Positions 28,601 to 36,546 of a stretch of DNA of 64,000 nt are shown piece by piece (within the stretch, counting starts at the first letter, position 1; the number at the start of each line of letters is the position of its first letter). This stretch comes from Sorlinia euscelidii (GTDB lineage: Bacteria > Pseudomonadota > Alphaproteobacteria > Acetobacterales > Acetobacteraceae), in assembly GCF_036452155.1 (NCBI RefSeq), contig NZ_JAWJZY010000002.1. The stretch is one strand, 5' to 3'. The notes beneath the pieces are model-generated. The model was given only the letters and a program-made list of their open reading frames with translations. It was not told where the DNA came from and made no database searches. The position numbers and the translations under genes are program-made.

Positions 28601-31600
28601 GAAAGGGGCCATAATGACGCTGTGGCTTCTTGCCATTGGCGGTCAAGCGCCTCCATGTCGATGGACTCCACAGCCTGCACCGTAAAGCGCGCTGTGAGTT
28701 TCTGCTCAGCCTCCCGGTAGGCAGTGACTGCAGCGGAGAAGTCGAGAAAATCTCTTTCCGACCGGGTGAAGTCTTCCGCAAACGCGATGGAAAGATCCTG
28801 GTCGCGGCCTGCCTCAATGGCGGAGGCGAGACGCGTGAGCGACGCGATTTCATCTTCGGCGGGTTGTCGGGTGGGGGAGATGCCGAGTGTACTGCGAAAC
28901 GCACCCATCGAACCAACGAGCTTCTCAACGCCGTGGCGCAACGACTCTGCGCCGGAAAGCAGCGCGTCCTGCCAGCCCATATTGTGATCTTCAAAATCAA
29001 CAAGGTCCATAGCGGGCGTGTGCTGCAATGAGGCAAAATACTCGCCGAGATTATCGGCAAGCTCTTCCATCGAGATCAGGGCGCCCTTGTCATGTGTGCG
29101 GTCCTTCGGCCAATCAAAATGCGGCGCCGCGTCGTTCGCGCCGCGCAGGGTCGTGCCGAAAGCAAGGTAAGGCGTCCATCCATTGGGATATGTTTTGTGC
29201 AGCGCCGCAACGTAGCGGTTGAGTTGATCGCGCCGCAATTTGAGACGTTCGTTGATCGTGAGCCATTCTGTCGGATCAACCCGCGACTCATATTCCCAGG
29301 CTGCGCGTAATTGCGTGAGGAAGTGTCGACGGTCCGACTTACTGGAATGGAGCTCGATGCAATGTGCTCCCAGCCCGTGCTCCCGCAAGCGCCGGTAAAC
29401 CACATCAAGCGCGGCGGTCTTCTCCGCGACAAACAGGACGGTTTTGCCTGAACCGAGGCAATTCGCGATCATATTGGCGATTGTCTGACTTTTACCTGTG
29501 CCAGGTGGCCCGACAAGCACGAAATCCTGCCCCTCAGCCGCGACGATACTCGCCGCAACCTGCGACGAATCCGCCGGGAGAAGGTTGATCACGTCTGCCG
29601 GCGCAAAAAGCTGATCAATTTCGGTTTCGTTGAATCTTCTGGACGCACCATCATCGAACGGTTTGTCAGGTGTATCAATTAGATGAGCGACAACGCGGTT
29701 CTCTCTCAAAACCTCCGTTCGCTCAACCAGATCTTTCCACATAAGGTACTTGGCAAAACTGAAAGTGGAGAGGGCAGTCTCATCTATCACTTCCATCCCC
29801 GGCACATCGCGCACGGCCTGGCGCATTGCATTCAGAATACGCGGAACGTCGATACCGCTCTCGTCCTTCGGGAGTTCACCGCTGAACTGCGGAAGTTCCA
29901 GATCAAAGTCACGTTCGAGAAATTGCAGTAGTGTCGCGTTGAAACGCGGATCATCCTCATTATAACGGAGACGAAAGGGGGCGCTCGCGCTTCGCCGCTC
30001 TAGCTTCACGGGGATCAGGAGAAGCGGAGCACGGTAGGATCTTTCATCTTCCGGCTTCTTTCGCCATCGCAAAAATCCGACCGCGAGGAACAACGTGTTG
30101 GCGCCCCCTCCGCGAAATCATTGCGAACCTGACGGTGCATTTCAGTCAGGCGCGCTGCAAGATCTTCCCCGCTGAGGGGGAGGGCAGTTCGTCCCGTTTC
30201 AGGGCTTCAGCCGCGAAGCCTATGTTAAGGTCGCGACCGTGCTTTTCCCGGTAAAGAGTCTCGTCTCTCTCCCCGATCGGATTTTGCTCCGGCAGAGACA
30301 CGATCTGGATCGCCGCGCCATCCGCCAGGCGGTCTTCCAGATAGGCAACATCCGTGCAGAGAAACGGAATCGTCTTTTTTGAAGTCGGAAAATTGAGCAG
30401 GCGATTGCGTAACGTCAGATCAAGGAGCTTCTTCTGCCATCGATCGATGCGTCCGGCGGCATTTGTCGGCTTTTCCTCAACAGTCAGGCCGGGGAGATCA
30501 TTGAATGAAGGGATGGCGGGCAAGGATAAAGGATGAAACGCGCCGCCTGAATCCGCGTCTTCCGCGGGACGTTGCGGGGCCTCGTGTGAGGCGAGCGGGG
30601 TGACGCCGCCGCTGCGGGCGCGCTTGACATCGATGGCCGCCGAAAAATCCTGCGCAGCTTCCTCGCTCATGCGATGATCAAGCGCGTGCTGTGCCACCTC
30701 CAACGTTATCGGTGGGCGGTGGGTGACGCCAGTCGTTTCGAAAATGACCATCTCATGCGATGCAAGCGCCTTGCGGACCTCCATCTGATCATTTTCCACC
30801 GTATTTCCGAACTGCCGTTTGATCAGCCAGACGCCGACCGCGGCATGGCCCCTGAACAGCAGGATGACGGGGTTGAGACCCGCCCCCTCAAGCGCCGCGG
30901 CGAAAAGCAGCGCTGTGTCGAGACATGTCGCGAGTTTTTCTTCAATGATTCTGCCCGGACGGCGCACTTTTTGCCCGCGTTCTTCAAAACTCGCTGGCGG
31001 CTCCGCGTAATGGATGCCTGTTGCCGCGATTGCGGCGTAAATGGCGGCGGTCAGCATATAACTGCGTTGCGGTGAATTTGACTGGTAACCATCCAACCCG
31101 CTGGGATGGTCATTTTTTTCAAGAATATCAGCGGCGGCGAGCAGGATTTTTGAAACAGCCGGGTCGTTGGGCATGACGAAAGCGGGCAATAACTGCGCCA
31201 TTCCCTGGACCCCGCCCCACTCGTCACGCGCCAGAAGGCGGACGGGGAAATGCTGCGCCTCGAGCACGACATCTTTGGATAAGAGCCGTAATGTCACCTC
31301 GCCGCGCTCAGCCTCATTCAATCCGGCAAGGTAAGCGGCATCAAGATCGATTTTCCGATCGCGCAATGGCAGGTTGTCACCGGGTATCAGACGTTCAATC
31401 GTCCAGGTTTTCGGCCTCAGAAAAGCCGGGTTGGCGGTGAGCTCCAGACGTATATTTTCGAGATGCAGGCCACCAACATTGTTGATTTCAATCGCGCGGA
31501 GAACGGGGACAGCATTCTGATGAGAGGCGTAAGTAAAGCAATCGGAAAGATCCGCATGAATGAATGGCATTTTCGGGACGTCCTCTTCGGGATCAGCCTC

Positions 31601-31630
31601 AACGGAACTTTGCTCACCGAAACCTTGCAT
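25637..31630 (-). pseudogene. Giant DUF4011/SF1 helicase with Vsr-like nuclease and DUF3320, three frameshifts
   Basis: Three reading-frame pieces form one protein of about 2000 residues. From the N-terminus: a DUF4011-like region holding a transglutaminase-like Cys/His pair (TCLDTALLFAAALEGAGL, FRGHAAVGVWL); SF1 helicase motifs with Walker A LVGPPGTGKSQTIANMIA and motif II VVIFDEASQIS; the late helicase block LNVAVTRARQELIVFSG; a Vsr/MTES_1575-like nuclease (SPFEEAVAAKLEQHGW, FRIDIGV, VECDGATYH); then DUF3320 near ATESPLRTDILYQRIARAHG. The frame breaks at 27682-27686, 30104-30108 and 30176-30180, each repaired by one more G/C in the run. ATG 31630 follows GGAGG. Relatives are COG1112 helicases often found among defence genes. 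Likely anti-phage, by inference. Confidence 0.8.
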
Positions 31631-31642
31631 AGTGCCTCCCAT

Positions 31643-32107
31643 TTTATGAAATGAGGCTAAACATTTATTGTTGAAAATAAAAGGTCAAAACGCTGGCTTT
31701 CGGCCTTAAACCTCACTTGTAAGGGCCCGTGACTTCAGATCTCGCCCTATCCCGATGATTTCGCGGGCAAATTTTGCGCAGCTGAAGAAAGCAGACCTGA
31801 AATGCGGCTGAAGCTTGTCAATCAGGGTCGGTGGCGTCCAGGCAGGCCCTTGACGTGCCGTCACACATGGCAGGCGCGGGCACATGCTGTTTGCGGAATG
31901 GCGTGGTGTCCGCTTCACCGCGCACATGCTTACTCAAGAATATTTGAACAAATGCAATAAAAAACGATATGTATACTAATTGATCTAGATCAATAAAGCA
32001 TAAGCAAGAATATTACCAGTTGCTTTATGGCGTAAATAGGCGAATCATACCCAGGTCAATGCTTTCGCATTCTTGACCTGATATTATCTTTATGAGCGAG
32101 ACGTCCT
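31643..32107. other. Intergenic region with FNR-type box
   Basis: About 465 bp between the divergent helicase and DUF3050 genes, AT-rich in its right half. It contains the palindrome listed separately at 31980. A short frame at 31706-31927 has no supporting evidence. Confidence 0.5.
31980..31993 (+). promoter_or_regulatory. FNR/CRP-family operator, TTGATCTAGATCAA
   Basis: A perfect 14-bp inverted repeat that equals the FNR consensus TTGAT-N4-ATCAA. It lies 115 bp before the DUF3050 gene. FNR-type oxygen regulators exist in acetic acid bacteria. Oxygen or redox control of the DUF3050 gene is an inference. Confidence 0.55.
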
Positions 32108-32914
32108 ATGTTTGATAAAGAAGTTGCTGAATTGCAGCGCAAGCTCGTCGATCATGAGTTATACAGTTATATCAGAACGCCCGCGCATTTGCGGATTTTT
32201 ATGGAGGCGCATCTCTTCGCCGTCTGGGACTTCATGTCGCTCGCAAAGCGTCTGCAGAGGGAACTGACAACCACCACCCTTCCCTGGTTTCCGCCGCAGG
32301 ATCCTTTCATGGCGCGCTTCATCAATGAGATCATCCTGGGGGAGGAGACGGATTTTGGTGTGGATGGTAAGCCCGCCAGCCATCTTGAAATGTATCTCGC
32401 GGCGATGAGAGACATGTCATGTTCAAGCGTCGCTTTCGAGACATTCTCCGCGTCCCTGCGTCGTGGTGAGACGCTTAATGCGAGTCTCGACCAGGCCGCG
32501 CTTCCCGAATATGTCCGGGATTTTGTCCGTTCCACCCTTTCCATTGCGTTGGAGGGGCGCCTGGAGGAGGTGGCAAGCAGTTTCTTCTACGGTCGAGAAG
32601 ATTCCATCCCGAATATGTTTCAGGCTTTACTAGATCGCTGGGGGCTGGATGAAGGTAGAGTGCCGCGCCTGGTGCATTATCTGAACCGACATATCGAGCT
32701 GGATGGCGAGGATCACGGTCCGGCCGCGAAGAGAATTCTGTCCGATCTGATCCGCGATGACGCCAGCCGCGATCGTGCCATTCATACCGCCCGCATGGCG
32801 ATTTCCATGCGTCTGCATCTGTGGGACGGTATATTGCGCGACCTCAAGGCGCAGGATGGTCGCGGGTCAGAACATGTGGCTCCAATCGCGTCGCAAAGCG
32901 AGGCCGTTTTCTAA
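32108..32914 (+). CDS. DUF3050 protein (haem-oxygenase-like fold)
   Basis: 268 residues, soluble and almost wholly helical. The N-terminal blocks LVDHELYSYIRTPAHLRIFM and MEAHLFAVWDFMSLAKRLQ, the NEIILGEETDFG segment and HIELDGEDHGPAAKRIL near the C-terminus are characteristic of DUF3050. The conserved His and Glu residues (MEAH, EEAD-like EETD, DGEDHG) are placed as in haem-oxygenase-like di-iron folds, so a metal-dependent oxidase or oxygenase activity is possible. The biochemical function of the family is not established to my knowledge. The perfect FNR-type box upstream suggests oxygen-responsive expression. Confidence 0.8.
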   Translation: MFDKEVAELQRKLVDHELYSYIRTPAHLRIFMEAHLFAVWDFMSLAKRLQRELTTTTLPWFPPQDPFMARFINEIILGEETDFGVDGKPASHLEMYLAAMRDMSCSSVAFETFSASLRRGETLNASLDQAALPEYVRDFVRSTLSIALEGRLEEVASSFFYGREDSIPNMFQALLDRWGLDEGRVPRLVHYLNRHIELDGEDHGPAAKRILSDLIRDDASRDRAIHTARMAISMRLHLWDGILRDLKAQDGRGSEHVAPIASQSEAVF

Positions 32915-33273
32915 ACGAGTCCCTTATCTCGACCACGTGGCGGGGGGAAGGGGGATATTGTTCACCCTCCCTCCCTTCGTCGATCTTCAGATCTCATGGA
33001 GCTGAGGGCGCGCGGGAGTTTCGCACAATCGCGAAGGCGGCGAAGCGCTTGCAGCGTCAGATCTACGATTCGCGCTCTACCCTGAAGTTAACGGCAAAAT
33101 CTCCCCGTGGGGCCGGGCCAGGTAAGCATTCTACCTGACAGAAAAGATCGTGAAGATGCGGTGTCACGGCGGATATTAAAAGTTAATGATTGGTTTATTT
33201 ATTATTGACGGTCGGGAGGGGCGCGGTTTAGCCTGCAACGCAAATAACAAACGGGAAGGAGTTGTTCAGGCTC
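32915..33273. other. Intergenic region, no gene seen
   Basis: About 360 bp. The right part is AT-rich and includes TTGACG at 33205-33210 and AAGGAG at 33255-33260, which probably belong to expression signals of the gene at 33274. Nothing else is supported. Confidence 0.4.
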
Positions 33274-33645
33274 ATGAGTAAAGACAACAATGTTCTGACT
33301 GGTGACGATGTCAGATCAGACCCTTCCAGACAGTTCCGCATGCTTGACCGCCTTAAACTGGCGGCTCTCCGCAATGAACTTCAGGAAATCTCGCGTTCAA
33401 CGACGCATGACGTCAGAAAAGTTATGATTGCGGCGAGTAAAGTCGGTCCCGCCCTTAGTTCCGTCGATCGGGCCAACCAGCGTATGTCCTCTCTCGCGGC
33501 GCTCGTCAAAACGGTTGGCTACCGGCTTTCAAACGAGAAGCTGAATCGTCGTGACGCGCGTGCGCTTTCGGAAGCCTTGAATGAACTCGCCGCCCTTCTG
33601 GACGAACGCGGCACGGAAATAAAGCGTGCCCTGAACGAACTCTGA
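33274..33645 (+). CDS. Small helical protein of unknown function
   Basis: 123 residues from ATG 33274 (MSKDNNVLTGDD), with AAGGAG 13 bases upstream; a TTG at 33262 would lie too close to that site. Sequence is helical with heptad-like spacing (RFRMLDRLKLAALRNELQEI-type, ALSEALNELAALLDERG) and charged. No signal peptide, membrane segment or known domain. It lies between the DUF3050 gene and the MFS gene and may or may not belong to the peptide cluster. Confidence 0.5.
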   Translation: MSKDNNVLTGDDVRSDPSRQFRMLDRLKLAALRNELQEISRSTTHDVRKVMIAASKVGPALSSVDRANQRMSSLAALVKTVGYRLSNEKLNRRDARALSEALNELAALLDERGTEIKRALNEL

Positions 33646-33867
33646 CTCTTTTTTCGGCGGTGTATTGGGATGCCGATATGCCGCCATGCCAAAGCCAGGC
33701 GCGTTGCATGCGAAAGGCGGGAAAGCGTCCGGCCGGACGCGTCGTTTCAACTGGTCTTGTGAGAAGGGCGTCCGATCTCCTTCATCCTACTTCAACAACA
33801 ATGAGTCGCCGTATTTACGTCTCCTAAAGTAAAATCATGTTTTCGATGCAGTCTTAGCCCTGTATTT

Positions 33868-35192
33868 ATGCGGCATCGTCAATCAACAAGCGGGATGAAG
33901 CTTGTGGATCATCGGCGTCGCCATTCGACAACTGCAAGAGCGGTTTTGATGATCGGCCTTGTGCCGGGCACTCAAATGTTGACGCGTAGCGCCAGCTCTC
34001 TTCTCCTGCCCGAAATACAGCGTTACTTCGGTGTTTCTGATACGCAGATAGGGCACCTTCAGGGCACGTTCGACCTTTTCCTCGCAAGTCTCCTCGCGCT
34101 GCCCTGCGCATTATTTGTGGACCGTTACGGGAGTCGTTGCGTCCTCAGAAACCTCATTCTGATCTGGATCATCAGTCACATATCGTGCGGTCTGAGCGCC
34201 AGCTTCAGCCAATTTTGTTTTTTTAAAATCATGATAGCGGCGGCAGAAATCGGCATGGTCCCCGTCATTTACGCCATGACGCCGCTATATGCTGGCCCGA
34301 AAAACCTCATGCTTATTAATGCGGCGGTCGGTGCCCTTATAACTTTGGGTTATGGTGCCGGGTATTACTTCAGTGATGTTCTTTTCAAAATCGCCGCCCT
34401 GATCGCACCTGCGCAGGGCGATGCGCTGTGGCGCGGGTGGAGGCGTTCAGCGCCCTTTCTGGAGTGATCCTTTTCATCTCCGTTCTGCGCGTTCCCCGGC
34501 CTGACATCATGACCGCGCGGTTGAGGCCGACAGCTTGCCATGTTCCTGACGTCACAAAGATTAGGCGGGCGAAGCGACGTCTCCTCACCCTTGCCTTGCT
34601 GGCGGGCCCGAATGCTTTTGCCGCACAAGGCACCGTTTCCCTGATGACGGTGGCTTTGCACCGTCGCTTCGGGCTCGACCTCCCCTCTCTGGGACATCAT
34701 CTTGGCACAATGAGCTGGTTTATCGGCTTCCTCGGCTTTCCGGTTGCAGCGGCCATGGATAGCGTCGCCCGCCGCATCTTTAACGCGAACATCAGGCTTG
34801 AAATCATGGTGATCTGCCTAGCTTTGGCCCTTCCCTTTATCGGCGCGGCCAATATGGTGGAGGATGCGCGTCTCGACATCACCTTGATCGGCGCCTTCCT
34901 GTTTTTTTCCGGCGTGGCCAATGTTCCGATCCCGACAGTGATTCAGGAAGTCACGCCGCCACGCCTTTATGCGCGCATCTTCGCAATATGGTCACTTTTT
35001 ATGTCGGCCTTCGGCGCGCTGGGCGCGGTGACAATGGGCGTCATCTCGGACCGGTTTTTATCCGGCAGGCTTCTCCTTTCCATCTCCATCACAGCGACCA
35101 CTGCCCTGGCACTGGCGGTAGGGCCGATGGCGCTCGGCCTTTTACACAGAAAAACAAGTGCGGGAACATCATTAACAAGTTATGAGCAATAA
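33868..35192 (+). pseudogene. MFS transporter, one frameshift
   Basis: Two overlapping frames form one 12-helix-like major facilitator of about 440 residues. The first piece has the family's loop 2-3 signature region (LFVDRYGSRCVLRNLILIW) after the start helix; the second resumes with helices seven to twelve (GTMSWFIGFLGFPVAAAMD). The frame is lost at the GGG 34435-34437; one extra G gives LWRGVEAFSALSGVILF. The start could be 33868 or the internal ATG at 33895 (MKLVDHRRRH). Its place 130 bp before the precursor genes on the same strand suggests export or self-resistance for the peptide, but MFS genes are common and this is a guess. Confidence 0.7.
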
Positions 35193-35259
35193 GACTTGAT
35201 TTTACCCGAACTTGACTGCCGAAAACCACTTTTTATTAGCGCGCCATGGTAATATCATA

Positions 35260-35288
35260 TTGCGTATTGATGATTCTCTGCGTATTAT
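35260..35288 (+). promoter_or_regulatory. Candidate promoter of precursor operon
   Basis: TTGCGT (35260-35265), a 17-base spacer and TATTAT (35283-35288) look like a sigma-70 promoter. Transcription would begin near 35295, giving a leader of about 24 bases that contains the ribosome site AGAAGG (35305-35310). A second possible pair is TTGACT 35212 / TATTAG 35234 with a 16-base spacer. Confidence 0.4.
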
Positions 35289-35318
35289 TTCGCCAACCCT
35301 CTATAGAAGGAACGCCTC

Positions 35319-35552
35319 ATGCTCAGCAAACCCCCTTCGGTTAGTTTCGAGTCTCTCTGCGCAGATGATGCGCTGACGGAGATTCTTATTGATCAAGAGC
35401 TGGATCGCGTCGTCGGCGGGGCGGATTGTTTTGGCAGTGTCGGGACGGCGGGGTCGGCAGGTTCGGCAGGCGGGACATTCGGCTCCGTCGGTACGGCAGG
35501 GACATTCGGGTCCGGCGCGTCCTCCATGTGTATGGGCGGAGGTGATTCATGA
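35319..35552 (+). CDS. RiPP precursor A, Gly-(Ser/Thr)-X core with double-Gly leader
   Basis: 77 residues. The leader (1-34) ends LIDQELDRVVGG, a textbook double-glycine motif preceded by the ELD element, as in colicin V-type and other C39-processed peptides. The core (35-77) starts ADCFGSVGTAGSAGSAGG and has Ser or Thr after Gly at residues 40, 43, 46, 49, then 53, 56, 59, 62, 65: a strict three-residue register with one Gly inserted. The tail SGASSMCMGGGDS ends in Ser. Azole formation at Gly-Ser/Thr/Cys by the YcaO enzyme downstream is expected from microcin B17 chemistry. AGAAGG lies eight bases before ATG. ATGA overlap couples it to precursor B. Composition is extreme, unlike normal genes. 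Confidence 0.8.
   Translation: MLSKPPSVSFESLCADDALTEILIDQELDRVVGGADCFGSVGTAGSAGSAGGTFGSVGTAGTFGSGASSMCMGGGDS
35538..35545 (+). promoter_or_regulatory. Ribosome site GGAGGTGA of precursor B inside precursor A
   Basis: A near-perfect Shine-Dalgarno sequence inside the last codons of precursor A (which also encode its GGGDS tail), three bases before the ATG of precursor B. The strong site plus ATGA overlap implies high, coupled translation. Confidence 0.65.
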
Positions 35553-35785
35553 AAGCTGAGCACGGTCGCCCTCATCAACCGCCGCCGGATGATCTGTCGG
35601 ATGTCATGGTGAGTGACAGGGACGGGCCGCGTCACGGGCCCTCCTCTACCGGGACATTCGGAACATTGGGGACAGCTGGGTCTGTCGGGACGTTGGGCGG
35701 CACATTCGGCACGGCGGGCACGATGGGGACATGCGGCACGCTGGGCGGCAGCAGAAAGTCGAGACCAAACCCTCACAAAAAATGA
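35549..35785 (+). CDS. RiPP precursor B, Gly-Thr-X core
   Basis: 78 residues. The N-terminal 34 residues (MKAEHGRPHQPPPDDLSDVM then VSDRDGPRHGPSS) are polar and lack a double-glycine motif. The core TGTFGTLGTAGSVGTLGG continues GTFGTAGTMGTCGTLGG, with Thr/Ser after Gly at 36, 39, 42, 45, 48, then 52, 55, 58, 61, 64 and 68, the same three-residue register and the same single Gly insertion as precursor A. The tail SRKSRPNPHKK is basic. It is clearly a duplicate of the A core with a different leader and tail. Either it is a second substrate with its own processing, or a partner peptide. It ends 35 bp from the convergent modification operon. Confidence 0.75.
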   Translation: MKAEHGRPHQPPPDDLSDVMVSDRDGPRHGPSSTGTFGTLGTAGSVGTLGGTFGTAGTMGTCGTLGGSRKSRPNPHKK

Positions 35786-35820
35786 GCCGGCCGAAACGTG
35801 CGCGCCCTTCGACGCACCGT

Positions 35821-36546
35821 TTATCGACAGATGACCCGTATAATATGCCGGAAACCGCGCGTGAGGGGCTGTCTTGCATGGATGGATTTCTCATTATCGA
35901 TAATGAGGAGGTCATGTTTTCGCCAATGATGGGCGTAGAAACTTCGCTTTGTCACGGCTGCCTCCACGCATATCAGCGCGTCGCGGCTTGTAGAGACAGA
36001 AAGACCTTCAAAAATGGTGTCCCAATGGGGGGTCTCACCCATTGGATATGGGAAATAGGCCATCAGGGAGGCGCTCTCCGGTTCGTAAACGCGGTAAGTG
36101 AGTGATTTGAAATGGTTTTCCGCGTCAAGTCGGAAGCGTGTTGTCGCATCGCGGCGCGTCAGAATCTGATAAATATCAGTTGGTAAGATCCCGCTGATGT
36201 TCTTGGTTGAGGCGATGAGGGTCTCGCCGCCTTGTTTATCTTCCGACGCTTCGAGGCAGTAGAGGATGAGATAGCGGGTCTTATATTCACCCCGGTCACC
36301 ATCTGTATGGAAGGGGAGAAGCCCTTTACCCGTAATGGGATCATCCCCCAGGCCGAGATGTGTCACTTGATCTCGATAGGCCTCATCCTGACCCCGGTGG
36401 GGGACCCGGATCGGATGCCCGAGAGCGTTCGCCAGGACCGGCAACTGACTTGATGTCAGGCAATATCGCGTTCGGAAAAAATGCGTCGCCTGCAAATGCT
36501 GCGCGGCGAGGGCAGCGAGTTCGTGGATATCGAGATTACATAACAT
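35821..36546 (-). CDS. 2-oxoglutarate/Fe(II) oxygenase, TauD/clavaminate-synthase type
   Basis: 241 residues. The iron-binding facial triad is visible: His80 and Asp82 in LLPFHTDGD and His223 in SIHARQPL, with Arg233 in GFRHIIRV for 2-oxoglutarate. The helix-strand order and DLLIIDNEKSIHARQ block fit the TauD/clavaminate-synthase superfamily. It is the last gene of the modification operon and overlaps the preceding SelO/MchC-like gene by 11 bases. In this setting hydroxylation or desaturation of the peptide (for example at Asp, Phe, Val or a residue next to an azole) is likely. Regiochemistry cannot be predicted. Confidence 0.8.
   Translation of the reverse strand: MLCNLDIHELAALAAQHLQATHFFRTRYCLTSSQLPVLANALGHPIRVPHRGQDEAYRDQVTHLGLGDDPITGKGLLPFHTDGDRGEYKTRYLILYCLEASEDKQGGETLIASTKNISGILPTDIYQILTRRDATTRFRLDAENHFKSLTYRVYEPESASLMAYFPYPMGETPHWDTIFEGLSVSTSRDALICVEAAVTKRSFYAHHWRKHDLLIIDNEKSIHARQPLTRGFRHIIRVICR

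Noticed and set aside
25637..31630. Three separate genes rather than one helicase
   Set aside because: Each break is repaired by one base in a G/C run, and domains continue across the breaks in the order of one known architecture.
35319..35785. Collagen-like or low-complexity structural proteins instead of RiPP precursors
   Set aside because: The repeats lack Pro, precursor A has a textbook double-Gly leader, and YcaO/SagB and a C39 exporter lie next to them.
35890..35907. Perfect 18-bp palindrome CTCATTATCGATAATGAG resembling a Fur box
   Set aside because: It lies inside the 3' coding end of the 2OG oxygenase and encodes its conserved DLLIIDNE block; a chance palindrome from codon choice is the simpler reading. 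It is not upstream of any start.
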